A stretch of DNA of 64,000 nucleotides from Deinococcus metalli (lineage in GTDB: Bacteria; Deinococcota; Deinococci; Deinococcales; Deinococcaceae), in contig NZ_JACHFK010000003.1 of the NCBI RefSeq assembly GCF_014201805.1, positions 124,001 to 188,000 on the forward strand, given 5' to 3'. The notes below the pieces were generated by a model. The model did not search any database, was not told where the DNA came from, and worked only from the letters and a program-made list of their open reading frames with translations. Positions 28,577 through 39,300 of the stretch are shown here, in pieces. How positions within the stretch are numbered: the stretch's first letter is position 1; each line of letters opens with the position of its first letter. The position numbers and the translations under genes were made by a program.

Positions 28577-31357
28577 GTGAGTCCGCTTCGCCCCCACACG
28601 GTTCTGCGCGCGGTGCTCGCCGCCCTGGCCTTCCCGGCCCTGGCGGGGGCGGCCGGCACGCCCGCCGGCACCGCCATCCGCAACCAGGCGAGCACCACCT
28701 TCAGCCCGCCGGGCGCGTCGGATCAGGTGCAGGTGGACAGCAACGCCGTGGTCACGACCGTGCAGGCCGTGTGCGCCGTGAGCGTGTCGCCGGACGGCAC
28801 CGCCGCGCGGCCTGCGCGGGTGCAGGCGGTGCGGGCCGGCGAGAGCGCCGTGTTCGCGTACACGGTCGTGAACGCCGGGAACGCCGCGCAGACCTTCGCG
28901 CTGTCCGGCACCGTCGGAGCTGACAGCACGGTCACGCCCCCCCTGCGGCTGGTGCTGGACGCCAACGGCAACGGCCATCCGGACGCGGGCGAGCCGGACG
29001 TGAGGGCGGTGACCCTGGACGCGGACGCCACGGCGGCCGTGCTGCTGGTCACCGGCGGGAGCGGCCCGGGCGACGCGTGGGTGAACGTGGGCGCCGCGTG
29101 CCCCGGCGGCCCCGAGGACACCGACAACGTCTCGCAGCTGCACGTGGGGCCACCCGCCGACCTGGCCCTCGGCAAGACCTTCACGCCCGCCGTGCTGAGC
29201 CCCGGGCAGGAGACGGCGGTGGCCCTGCGCGCCGTGAACGGCGGAGCGGGCGACAGCCGCGCGCTGGTGCTCGCGGACGACCTGAGCGCGCAGGCGGCGG
29301 CGGGTCTGGTGTTCGTGCCGGGCAGCGCCGCCGCCAGCCGCGGCAGCGTGGAGTACAGCCCGGACGGCGTGACGTGGAGCGCGCAGGAGATCACGCCGGT
29401 GCGCGCCGTGCGCGTGCGCGTGGACTCCCTGGCGCCCGGCGAGACCCTGCGCGTGGACTTCCGCATGCGCGCCCAGGCCGCCGCCGAGAACCATGTCATC
29501 GCCAACACCGTCACGCTGAGCGATGGCGACGCCCCGCTGAGCGCCACGGCCAGCGCGGACGTGCGCTACACGCCCGCCGTGGCCCTCGGCCCGGTCGGCA
29601 ACGCGCAGGCCTCCGAACTCGGCCCGGACGACGGGCAGAGCCGGCCGCTGGCGGCGCTGGGCCAGACCGTGTGCTTCGACCACACCCTGCTGAACACCGG
29701 CGACGTCCGCGACGCGTACACCGTGACCGTGGACGTCGCCGGGGCGACGGTGACGCTGCTCAGCGCTGACGGTGCGCCGCTCGCGCAGCCCGTGGGGCTC
29801 GATCCCGGCCAGAGCGCGCCCGTGCGCGTGTGCTACGTGCCCACGCAGGCCGGAGCGCTCGCCGCGACCGTCACCGCGACCGGGGCGCGCGGTCCTTACA
29901 ACGCCACCCGCGACGTCATCGCGCGGGTCGAGGCGCAGCTGCCGCAGCTCGAGAAGTCCGCCGTGGCGACCACCACCGCCCCCGACGGCAAGGCCGTCAC
30001 GATTCCGGAGGGCGGCACCGTGACGGAGGGCGACACCATCACGTACACCCTGCGCGTGCACAACCCCTACGCGCGGGCGCTGAGCGGCGTGGCGCTGCGC
30101 GACGCCGTGCCCGCGCACGTGGACGTGACGGACGCTGGCGGCGGCAGCGTGAGCGGCGTGCCCGGGCAGCAGGTGGTGGAGTGGACGCTCGCCGCCCTGG
30201 ACGCCGGGGAGACCCGCGCCGTGACCCTCGTAACCCGGGTGAGCGCGCGCGCCACCGACGGCGAGGCGCTGCTGAACACCTTCACCTTCCGCAGCGCCGA
30301 GCTGCCGGGCACGCTGGAGAGCAACCGCGTGAGCACCGCCGTGTGGTCGGCGCGGCTGGCAATCACCAAGACCGTCAGCGCCACGGAGGCGACGTACGGC
30401 GACGTGCTCACCTACACCCTCCAGATCACCAACGCCTCGGCCACCACCGACATCCGTGACGCCGTGATCACCGACTCGCCGGTGGCCGGGCTGGCGTACG
30501 TGCCCGGCACCAGCGCCCTGGACGGCGCCGCGCTGGCCGACCCGGACCCCGCGGGCAACACGCTGCGCTGGCACGTGCCGCTGCTGGCGGCGGGCAAGAC
30601 CGTGGCCCTCACGTACCACATGCGCGTGACGCCGGCCGCCAGCGGTGACCTCGTGAACGTCGTGGAGGTCACGGGCACAGGGGGCGGCGGCACTGCCCGC
30701 GCGGTCGCGAGTAACCGCGCCACTGCCGTGACGAAGCTGAACGTGCTGCGCTTCGCGCCGCTGTCGGACATCGTGGGCACGGTCTATGTGGACCGCAACC
30801 GCAACGGCCGCTTCGACGCCGGGCTCGACACGCCGGTGCCGCGCGCCCGCATCCTGCTCGCCGGGGGCCGCCAGGCGATCACCGACGACCAGGGCCGTTA
30901 CTCGTTCCTGAACGTGCCCAGCGGCACGCAGGCGCTGCGCCTCGACCCGGGCACCACGCCGTACCCGCCGCTGAACGTGGCGCGGGGCGGCGGCCTGAGC
31001 GGCACGCAGACCGTGACCGTGAGCGGCCTGACCGGGGTGGACTTCCCGCTCGCCCCTCTGGGCGGGGATATCAGCGCGCTGCGCCGTACGACGCTGCGTA
31101 TGGGCGACGTGCGCGTCGAGAAGACCGTGTACGCCGTGGACGGCGGCTACGCGGTCACGCTGACGGTCCGCACGCCGCGCCCGCTGACCGGCGTGAGCCT
31201 CGTCGATCCCCTTCCGGCGGGGGCCGTGCTGAAAGACGGTGGACAGACCTACGCCGGTACGCTGCCCGCGGGTGACACCACCCTGACGTACACCTTCGCC
31301 TGGAGCGGAGATCCCCGCAACGCCACCACGGACCCCACCCTGACCTGGACGCCCTGA
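28577..31357 (+). CDS. DUF11-repeat surface protein with SdrD_B-like domain
   Basis: 926-residue exported protein. A signal peptide (about 1-25) is followed by the shared start motif GTAIRNQASTTF. Beta-sandwich modules follow, with clear DUF11 repeats at about 454-590 (LEKSAVA...) and 593-725 (LAITKTVSATEATYGDVLTY). A Cna-B/SdrD_B-like domain at about 730-800 carries DIVGTVYVDRNRNGRFDAGL, and one more beta module ends the protein. GGAG precedes the GTG. The TGA overlaps the next ATG by one base (TGATG), so the two proteins are translationally coupled and probably act together. Confidence 0.85.
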   Translation: MSPLRPHTVLRAVLAALAFPALAGAAGTPAGTAIRNQASTTFSPPGASDQVQVDSNAVVTTVQAVCAVSVSPDGTAARPARVQAVRAGESAVFAYTVVNAGNAAQTFALSGTVGADSTVTPPLRLVLDANGNGHPDAGEPDVRAVTLDADATAAVLLVTGGSGPGDAWVNVGAACPGGPEDTDNVSQLHVGPPADLALGKTFTPAVLSPGQETAVALRAVNGGAGDSRALVLADDLSAQAAAGLVFVPGSAAASRGSVEYSPDGVTWSAQEITPVRAVRVRVDSLAPGETLRVDFRMRAQAAAENHVIANTVTLSDGDAPLSATASADVRYTPAVALGPVGNAQASELGPDDGQSRPLAALGQTVCFDHTLLNTGDVRDAYTVTVDVAGATVTLLSADGAPLAQPVGLDPGQSAPVRVCYVPTQAGALAATVTATGARGPYNATRDVIARVEAQLPQLEKSAVATTTAPDGKAVTIPEGGTVTEGDTITYTLRVHNPYARALSGVALRDAVPAHVDVTDAGGGSVSGVPGQQVVEWTLAALDAGETRAVTLVTRVSARATDGEALLNTFTFRSAELPGTLESNRVSTAVWSARLAITKTVSATEATYGDVLTYTLQITNASATTDIRDAVITDSPVAGLAYVPGTSALDGAALADPDPAGNTLRWHVPLLAAGKTVALTYHMRVTPAASGDLVNVVEVTGTGGGGTARAVASNRATAVTKLNVLRFAPLSDIVGTVYVDRNRNGRFDAGLDTPVPRARILLAGGRQAITDDQGRYSFLNVPSGTQALRLDPGTTPYPPLNVARGGGLSGTQTVTVSGLTGVDFPLAPLGGDISALRRTTLRMGDVRVEKTVYAVDGGYAVTLTVRTPRPLTGVSLVDPLPAGAVLKDGGQTYAGTLPAGDTTLTYTFAWSGDPRNATTDPTLTWTP

Positions 31358-34300
31358 TGCCCACCGACCCCGTTCGCCTCGCCACCGCCCTGACGGCCCT
31401 GCTGGCCGCCGGGGCGGGCGCCGGCGCGCAGGACACCGGGAGCGCCACCACGCTGCCGCTGACCAGCGTGGGCAAGCCGCTGATGTGGTCTGTCGGGGAC
31501 CAGCAGCTGCGGCTGGACGTGCCGGTGGCCGGCCGGGTGCGGCTGGAACTGTACTCGCCGCGCCTCGACCCGGCCGACTACCGCGGCGACACGTACTACG
31601 GTGACGAGCGCTACGTGCCGGGCGAGAGTGTCACGACGACCTTCACGCTGCTCGACGAAGCGGACCAGCCGGTGCTGACGCGGACGTACACGCCGGGCGC
31701 GCAGGAGTGGGACACGCTGCTCGACCGCGAGCTGCCTGCCGGGCAGTACCGGCTGCAGGCGAGCACCCAGGGCCACGCGAAGAACACCTTCGCGGTGCGG
31801 CTGGGCGGCGTCAGCGCGGCCCTGAGCGCCGACACGCTGACCGTGAACATCCACTCGCGCGAGTGGGTGCCGGCCCTGAAGCTCACCCTGGACGGCCAGC
31901 CGCACGTGCTGCGCATGTACGACGGCGACGGCCCCGAGGAACTCGACGCGCGGCTGCGCGCCGACGACGGTACCGTCTACCCCCTGCCGGTCAGCGCGGA
32001 CCTGGACGAGGTGGACCTGCCGCTGCCGCTGCGCGCCGGCGGGTACACGCTGGAACTGCGTCAGCCGCCCGCGGCGCGCCAGTTCAGCAACACCGTCGGC
32101 TTCCGCGTGACCCGCGCCGGCCAGCCCACACCGATCACGCTGGGCCGCGTGGACCGCACCGGCACGCTGAAGGTCAGCGCGCAGCTCGTGCTGCCCGGCG
32201 GCGCGCAGCCCACCGGTGCGGACGTGCTGATCGGCGCGGTGCCCACGCGCGTGGACGGCCAGCTCACGCAGACGGTGCCGGCCGGGCGCTACGCCGTGAC
32301 GCCGGCCGCCGTGCCCGGCGCGCAGGTCGAGGCGGGTCCCGCCGTGGACGTGCCCGAGCACGGGCAGGCCGAGGCGACCGTGCGCGTGCGCCCGCAGGTG
32401 CAGCTGAGTGTCGCCGCCGACAAGACCGTGGTGTGCCCCGGCGACACCGTGACGGTCACCGCCCGCGCGGACACGGCCTACGCGGGCGAGCTGCCGCTCG
32501 ACCTGAGCGTGGACGCGCCGGGCCTGACCCTGCACACGCCGGCCGCCGTGCAGGGCACCCTGACGGCGGGCACGCCCGGCGAACTCGTCGTGACCGGCAC
32601 CGCCACGCAGGCCGGGCCGCTGACGGTCCGCGCGGTGCTGGCCGGGTGGAACCAGACCCGCGACGTGCACGTGGATGTCCGCCCCGACGCGACCAGCGTG
32701 ACCCTCCAGCGCGCGCCGCTGGGCCCCGCGACCGTCGGCGACGTGATCCCGGTGCGCGTGACGGTCACGAACACCGCCGGCGTGCCCGTGCCGTTCCTGC
32801 TGCACGACCAGCCGGGCGCAGGCCTGGAAGCGATGGAGCGCGCGGAACTGGACGGCACGCTCCTCCCCGGCGAGAGCCGCACCCTGGCGTACTCCGCCCG
32901 CGTGACGCAGCCCGGCGAGTTGCGCGCCGAGGCGTCGCTGGTCAGCGAGGGCTGCGCCGCCACCCAGACCGTGCAGGGCACCGTGCTCGCCCACGCCGCG
33001 CCGCAGCCCGCGCCCGCCGCGCCCACGCCGGTCGTGGACGCTCCCGCGCCGGCCGAAGCCGTGACCGTGCCCCTCCCGTCCCCGGCGGCCGCGCCGGCCC
33101 TGCCCGCCGTGGAGCGCGTCAGCACCGTCACGCTGCCGTTCGACGCGCCGGGGCAGGCGCGGGAACTCGTGGTCGCGCAGGCGATCCCGGACGGCGCGGC
33201 GCTGGTGCCCGGCAGCAGCCGCGTGGACGGCGAGGTCGTCGCGGACCCGCTGCGCGGCCCGAGCGGCGTGGCGTACTGGACCCTGCCGCAGCGCAGCGCC
33301 GCGAAGGCCACCGTGCGCGGCGCCGTGACCTACGACCTGGCGCACACGGTGGCGCTGGCCGACCTGCCGGCCCCGGCCCTGCTCGCCCGTTACGCCGGCG
33401 ACCGCAGCGAAGTGCTGATGGGGCAGCTCGACCAGGCCGACCTGAAGGCCGCCGCGCCGCAAGGCAGCGCCGAGAGCGCCACCGAGAACAGTGGGGCCAT
33501 CAAGCAGCCGCTGGACGGTAGCCTGATCCGCGTGCGCGACCGCATTGCCGTGGTGGTCGAGCAGGCCGCCGGGCAGAGCGGCGCGCTGAGCGTGAACGGG
33601 CAGGTCGTGGGCGGTGACCGCATCGGCGAGATCACCGAGGACGGCGTGCGCGGCGTCACGCGGATCACCTACGTGGGCGTGCCGCTGCGGCCCGGCCCGA
33701 ACACGTTGCAGCTCGGCACCGACACCGTCACCGTCCACCTCGCCGGGCCGACCGCGCAGCTCCGGGTGCAGCCCGAGCAGCTCGTCGCGGACGGCAGCAC
33801 GCCCCTGCGCGTGCGGTTCCGGGCGCTGGACGCCTACGGCCACACCAGCGCCCAGACGACCGTGAGCCTGCGCAGCACCCTGGAGATCACCACCCCGGAC
33901 GCCGCGCCCGGCGAGAGCGGCTTCCAGCTGCGGCTGGTGAACGGCGAGGGCGTGCTGGAGCTCCAGCCGCAGTCGTCGCCCACCACCCTGACGCTCGACG
34001 TGCTGGACGGCGGGGCGGTGCAGCCCTACACCTTCGAGGTGCGCCCCGACGGCCACCGCGTCGGCGTGGGCATGCTGAGCGCCACGCTGGGGCTGGACGG
34101 CCACCTGAGCGTGGCGGACGACCTGCGCGTGCAGGCCCGTGCGTCGCTGGAGACCCCGCTGGGCAGCGGCAAGCTGTACGTCGCGGCCGACACGGGCGGT
34201 CTGCCCACCGACCGCGATCCGCTGCAGCGCAACGCCGTGTCCGGCGACCGCAGCACCGAGAGCGCGCCCCTGCAGGGGCTGGACCCCGTGGCCCTGACCT

Positions 34301-36222
34301 ACGACCATCCGGACTTCCGGGTGGACTACCGGCAGAGCAGCGTGCCCGTCGACGTGCTGCCGGTGGGCGAGCAGCTCACGGCGCTGACCGCGTCCAGCAA
34401 GGGCGCGGCGCGGGTATCGGGCTTCGTGGCGCTGGTGCCCGAGGACCGCGTGACGGGCCAGCGTATCGTGCCCGAGGGCACCCGCCTGCTGCGCCTGCCG
34501 ACCGGCGGCATCGAGGACGGCAGCGAGACCCTGACGCTCCTCACGCGCGAGCACGGCACCGGCAAGGAACTGCGCCGCTTGACGCTGCGCCGCAACGTGG
34601 ATTACCTGCTCGACGTCCGCACCGGCATCATCACCCTGGCGCGCGCCCTGGACCCCGTGGACGCCGACCTGAACGACGTGGTGGTGGTCGCCGACTACCG
34701 CCTGCAGAGCGCGCTGGGCCACCGGACGCTCGCAGCGGGTGCGCAGTTCCGGTACACGGCCCGCACGTACTCGGTCGGCGTGGCGGCCGTGCGGCTGGAC
34801 GACGCTGTGACGGTGGGCGCGCGCGCCACCTACGACGACGGCACCGTGCGCGCCGACGGCCTGCTCGCGTACTCCGGCGGCCTGCAGGCCAGTGTGGACG
34901 CCGGCGTGAAACTCGGCGCCGACACCGCCGTCGCGGCGAAACTGCGCTACCAGGACGCGGGCTACGCGGGCCTGGCGCCCATCGCGCCGGGCCTGACGGT
35001 CGGGGTGGACGCCACCCGCCGGATCAGCCCGACCCTCACGGCGAGCGCGCAGGCCGAGTACCACGACACCGGCGCCGACGCGGCCCGCGTTCAGGGCGGC
35101 AGCGTGACCGCCCGCGCCGACTATCAGCTCGCGCCGTTCACCGTCGGGGCCGGCCTCAAGAGCGCGTTCGGCGATCAGCACGGTCTGGCCGCCGTGGTCG
35201 GCGTGGGCTACCACCGCTCTCCCGTGGACGTGGACATAACGCACAGCCAGCCGCTGGGGGGCGCCGGTGGCACGCTCGACTCCACGACCACCGTCACCAC
35301 CCGCTACGCGCTGACGGACACGCTCACGCTGGGCCTGACCGACCAGCTCAACTGGCGCACCGGGAACACGGCCGCCGTGACGCTGGACTCCACGCTGGGC
35401 GCCACCAACTACGCCGCCACCTACGACCTGCCGGGCAGCGGCGGGCAGGGCAACCGTGCGCGCTTCGGCGTGACCACCGCCCTGCCGCTGGGCGAGCGGC
35501 TCTCGGCGGGCCTGCGCGGCTCGGCCACCTACGACCTGAACGCGGCGCGCGGCGAACTCGGCGCGGGCGCGGACCTGCACTACACGTCGGACGGCGTGGT
35601 CGCCACGACCGGCACCGACGTCACCGTGGGCGCGCGGGGCTTCGGGGTGGTGCTGCGCGGCGGCGTCAGCGGCCGCCTGACGGACCAGCTGACCGTGACG
35701 GCCGACGGCCTGGTGGAATTCGGGGCGGGCAAGGGGGGCGTGCGCGCCGCCGTGGGCTACGCGTACCGCAGCGCGGCCCTGAACTCGCTCGGCACCGTCC
35801 GCTACGTCACGGGCACCCTGGCGGGCGGCGCGCCGGAATTCAGCAGCACGCTCGCCGCCGAGTACCGCCAGGCGAACTGGGCGGTGCGCGGCGGCCTGGA
35901 CACCCGCACCCTGCTGGACGACCCCGGCAGCTTCACCCTCCAGGGCAGCGTGGGCGCCACCGTCTACGTCACGGACTACTTCGGGCTGGGCGCGTGGGGC
36001 CGCGCGGTCACCCAGCCCGGCAGCCACACTGCCCAGTACGGCCTGGGCCTGGAGGCCAGCGTGCGCGCGCTGCCCGGCACGTGGATCACCGCCGGCTACA
36101 ATCCGGTCGGCTTCGACGGCGTGGGCACCACCTACACCAAGAGGGGCGCGTACCTGCGCGTGGACCTCACCCTGGACGACTCGCTGCTGTCCGGCCAGAA
36201 CGCCGACGCCGCCCAGCCCTGA
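31357..36222 (+). CDS. Giant outer-membrane protein with C-terminal beta-barrel (1,621 residues)
   Basis: Exported protein. The signal peptide covers about 1-25. Residues about 30-560 are beta-sandwich modules, and about 585-665 is a DUF11-like module with VVAQAIPDGAALVPGSSRV. Further Ig-like modules run to about 900. From about 900, and most clearly 1130-1621, alternating hydrophobic strands and Gly/Ala/Thr-rich hairpins indicate a large outer-membrane beta-barrel. There is no TonB box or plug. The start overlaps the previous stop by one base. It may anchor or export the DUF11 proteins encoded around it; this is inferred from operon structure only. Confidence 0.78.
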   Translation: MPTDPVRLATALTALLAAGAGAGAQDTGSATTLPLTSVGKPLMWSVGDQQLRLDVPVAGRVRLELYSPRLDPADYRGDTYYGDERYVPGESVTTTFTLLDEADQPVLTRTYTPGAQEWDTLLDRELPAGQYRLQASTQGHAKNTFAVRLGGVSAALSADTLTVNIHSREWVPALKLTLDGQPHVLRMYDGDGPEELDARLRADDGTVYPLPVSADLDEVDLPLPLRAGGYTLELRQPPAARQFSNTVGFRVTRAGQPTPITLGRVDRTGTLKVSAQLVLPGGAQPTGADVLIGAVPTRVDGQLTQTVPAGRYAVTPAAVPGAQVEAGPAVDVPEHGQAEATVRVRPQVQLSVAADKTVVCPGDTVTVTARADTAYAGELPLDLSVDAPGLTLHTPAAVQGTLTAGTPGELVVTGTATQAGPLTVRAVLAGWNQTRDVHVDVRPDATSVTLQRAPLGPATVGDVIPVRVTVTNTAGVPVPFLLHDQPGAGLEAMERAELDGTLLPGESRTLAYSARVTQPGELRAEASLVSEGCAATQTVQGTVLAHAAPQPAPAAPTPVVDAPAPAEAVTVPLPSPAAAPALPAVERVSTVTLPFDAPGQARELVVAQAIPDGAALVPGSSRVDGEVVADPLRGPSGVAYWTLPQRSAAKATVRGAVTYDLAHTVALADLPAPALLARYAGDRSEVLMGQLDQADLKAAAPQGSAESATENSGAIKQPLDGSLIRVRDRIAVVVEQAAGQSGALSVNGQVVGGDRIGEITEDGVRGVTRITYVGVPLRPGPNTLQLGTDTVTVHLAGPTAQLRVQPEQLVADGSTPLRVRFRALDAYGHTSAQTTVSLRSTLEITTPDAAPGESGFQLRLVNGEGVLELQPQSSPTTLTLDVLDGGAVQPYTFEVRPDGHRVGVGMLSATLGLDGHLSVADDLRVQARASLETPLGSGKLYVAADTGGLPTDRDPLQRNAVSGDRSTESAPLQGLDPVALTYDHPDFRVDYRQSSVPVDVLPVGEQLTALTASSKGAARVSGFVALVPEDRVTGQRIVPEGTRLLRLPTGGIEDGSETLTLLTREHGTGKELRRLTLRRNVDYLLDVRTGIITLARALDPVDADLNDVVVVADYRLQSALGHRTLAAGAQFRYTARTYSVGVAAVRLDDAVTVGARATYDDGTVRADGLLAYSGGLQASVDAGVKLGADTAVAAKLRYQDAGYAGLAPIAPGLTVGVDATRRISPTLTASAQAEYHDTGADAARVQGGSVTARADYQLAPFTVGAGLKSAFGDQHGLAAVVGVGYHRSPVDVDITHSQPLGGAGGTLDSTTTVTTRYALTDTLTLGLTDQLNWRTGNTAAVTLDSTLGATNYAATYDLPGSGGQGNRARFGVTTALPLGERLSAGLRGSATYDLNAARGELGAGADLHYTSDGVVATTGTDVTVGARGFGVVLRGGVSGRLTDQLTVTADGLVEFGAGKGGVRAAVGYAYRSAALNSLGTVRYVTGTLAGGAPEFSSTLAAEYRQANWAVRGGLDTRTLLDDPGSFTLQGSVGATVYVTDYFGLGAWGRAVTQPGSHTAQYGLGLEASVRALPGTWITAGYNPVGFDGVGTTYTKRGAYLRVDLTLDDSLLSGQNADAAQP

Positions 36223-36239
36223 GCGGCGGTCCGTGGCGT

Positions 36240-36292
36240 CCCGGGAGGTCTTGGGCCGCAGGTCATGTAAGCGCGGTGCAAGACCTCCCGGG
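36240..36292 (+). repeat. Perfect 14-bp inverted repeat upstream of the 1,689-residue surface protein
   Basis: The left arm at 36240-36253 and the right arm at 36279-36292 are exact reverse complements (core CCGGGAGGTCTTG), separated by 25 nt. The right arm ends 1 nt before a CACACT -10 element. It could be an operator or an RNA hairpin; there is no T tract for a classical terminator. Confidence 0.65.
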
Positions 36293-36293
36293 G

Positions 36294-36299
36294 CACACT
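36294..36299 (+). promoter_or_regulatory. -10-like box before the 13-codon micro-ORF
   Basis: CACACT lies 6 nt before the ATG at 36306, one mismatch from the TANNNT pattern seen elsewhere in the window. Confidence 0.4.
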
Positions 36300-36305
36300 C
36301 CGCTC

Positions 36306-36347
36306 ATGCTGCCCGCTCCCTGCTCCGCCCCGGACGTCCCGGCATGA
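36306..36347 (+). CDS. 13-residue micro-ORF coupled to the large DUF11 gene
   Basis: ATG at 36306, 13 codons (MLPAPCSAPDVPA), then TGA at 36345-36347 overlapping the ATG of the large gene at 36344 (ATGA). CACACT 6 nt upstream would make it leaderless, and no Shine-Dalgarno precedes the large gene. Ribosomes finishing this peptide could restart on the overlapping ATG. Whether the peptide has any role of its own is unknown. Confidence 0.4.
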   Translation: MLPAPCSAPDVPA

Positions 36348-39300
36348 CGGCCGTGTGGCGCGCCCTGCGCGGCGTGCTGGTGGCCGCGCTGGGCGTGGGC
36401 GGCAGCGCGCTGGCCGACACGCCGCTGTCGAGCACGCCCACCTACAAGTTCCAGGGCCGCATCGACTACGTCACCACCGGCGCGACCTTCCGCACCAAGC
36501 GGAACTCGGCCACCGCATCGGACGCCTGCGCGGTGGGCACCACCGCCACGTCGCAGGCGGTGAGCGGCGTTCCGGCGGGCGCGAGCATCCGCAGGGCGCT
36601 GCTGTACTGGGCGGCCTCCGCCACCCGCACCGGCGACACCGACACCGTACCCGGCACGGTCGTGAACGACACCACAGTCACCTTCGATGGGCAGCCGGTG
36701 AGCGCCACGACCACCTACACCGACAGCGCGCCGGTGCCCACCGCAGCGGCCCCGACCGGCTACAACAGCTTTTTCAGCAACGTGGCCGACGTCACCGCGT
36801 ACGTCGCCGGCCTGGGCAGCCCCAACAAGACCTACAGCATGACCGGCCTGACCATCCAGGCGGCCGATGTGGGCACCGCCAGCGCGACCCGGCCCGCCCG
36901 CTCGTCGGGGCACTGCGCGTACGCCACGGTGCTGGGCGGCTGGGGCCTGTACATCATCTACGACGACCCCAGCACCACCTACAAGAACCTGGTGATCTAC
37001 GAGGGCTTCGAGCGCAGCCAGAACACCAACGTCAGCCGCACCATGACCGGCCTGCGCGTGCCCACCACGTTCTCCGCCCGCACGTCCATCCTGGCGTGGG
37101 AGGGCGACGAGACGCTGAACGTCAACACGTCCACGAACGTCGCCGAGGCGCTGAGCTTCGGGGCGGGGCAGACGCCCTCGGCCATCACCAACGTCTTCAA
37201 CGTCGGCGGCGCCGGCAGCGGCGCGCGGCAGGGCATCTTCAACTCGACCATCAGCACCGGCCAGAGCGGCGGCACCACCGCCGCCGCCACCGGCCGCGAC
37301 GACGCCTACGGCGTGGACTTCGACACCTTCGACGTGACGAACAAGGTCAGCACCGGGGCCACCAGCGCGACCATCAATATCGTCGGCAGCCAGGACCTGT
37401 TCTACCTGAGCAGCGTGCCCATCCTGGTCACCAGCGGCGTGGCCGACCTGTCGCTGACCAAGACCGTCAGTAACGCCACGCCGGTGCTGGGCAGCACCGT
37501 CACGTACCGCGTGACCCTCAGCAACGCCGGTCCGGACCCGGTGTCGAGCGCGGTGGTGCCGCCGGAGAACGTGGTGGTCACGGACGCGCTGCCCGCCGGC
37601 CTGACGTTCGTGTCGGCCAGCGCCAGCAGCGGCAGCTACAGCGCCGCGACCGGGCAGTGGTCGCTGCCGGAACCCGTGGCGAACACGTCCAGCACGCTGG
37701 ACATCACGGCGACCGTCACGGGCACCGGCACCATCACCAACGTGGCCGAGGTGGCCAGCAGTCCGCAGCCCGACAGCGATTCCACGCCGGACAACGGCGC
37801 GGCCGGCGAGGACGACTACGCCAGCGCGCCCATCACGGTCGTGCGCCCGCTCACGGTCAGCAAGGCCTTCTCGCCCGCGAGCGTGACGGCGGGCGGTGTC
37901 AGCACCCTGAGCGTCACGGTCACGAACCCCAGTCCTTTCGCGGCGAGCGCCCTCGCGGTCACGGACGACCTCGCGGGCACCATGGGCCTGTCGCGGCCCC
38001 TGCCGCTGCGGCTCAGCGCGACCACCTGCGGGGGCACGGTCACGACCTCTGCCGGCAGCGTCACGCTCACGGCGGGCGGCGCGGCGACCGAGAGCAGCGA
38101 CGGCGTGCTGAAACTGGCAGGCGGAACGCTGGCGGCCGGGGCGTCGTGCACCCTGAGCGTGCAGGTCACGGTGCCGGACGCCGGCGCGGCCACGCGCACC
38201 AACACCATTCCTGCCGCGAACGTCACTGCGACGGTCAGCGGCCAGGCGGTCACGGCCGCCGCGAGCGCCACCGCCGCCCTGACCACCACGGCGAGCAGCG
38301 CCGGCGCGGCCCTGACCTGCGACGCCCGCTTCTACCAGCTGCGGCAGGACGCCGCCACGCTGCTCACGACCCTGTACGTGCTCGACCGCCGCACCGTGGC
38401 GTCCGGCGGCGCGCCGGTGTGGAGCGCCGGCTTTGGCCCCGGCCTGAACGCCCTGGCGTTCAACAAGGCCGACGGCTACTTCTACGCGGTGAACAGCACA
38501 CCCTTCGCCAGCGGCACCCCGTTCCGGCTGTACCGCCTGGGCGCGGGCGGCGCGGTCGAGGTGAGCGGCGCGGCCCTGGGCATCCCCGCCGGGTCGAGCG
38601 TGGCCGCCGCGACCATCGACGCGGGCGGCACGCTGTACATCAAGAAGGCCGCCAGCGACGCCGTGCTCTACAAGTACGCCATCGCGTCGGGCACGGCCGG
38701 CACCGTGACACTGAGCAGCGCCGTGGCCCTGAACGACCTGGCCGTGAACCCGGTGGACGGCGCGCTGTACGGGGTCTCCACCCCCGGCGGCGTGTACCGC
38801 ATCACCGCCAGCAGCGGCGCCGTCACGCTGAGCGGCAGTCCGGCCGCGGCCGCCACCGACGGCTCGAACGCCCTGGGCAGCGCCTTTTTCGACGTCACCG
38901 GCACCCTGTACGCCGCGCAGCACGGCGGCACCTTCGGCACCGTGAACCTGGGCACCGGCGGCTTCACCGCCCAGGGCACGGCCGGCAGCGCTCCCCAGGC
39001 CGACGGCGCGTCGTGCGTGTTCCCGGACAACCGCATCGACGTCGTGAAGTCGGTGGGCAGCGTGAGCGCGCAGAGCGCCACCACCTTCGACGTCCCCTAC
39101 ACCGTGACCGTGAAGAACACCGGCCCGGTCAGCGACCCGAACGTGCAGCTCACCGAGAACCTCGCGCAGACCTTCAGTGCGGGCAGCCCGGCGCTGAGCA
39201 TCGTCGCCGGCCCGGCCGTCACGTCCGGCAGCGCCACCGTGAACGCCGGCTTCACCGGCACCGGCGATACCCGCCTGCTGTCGGGCACGACCGCGCTGGC

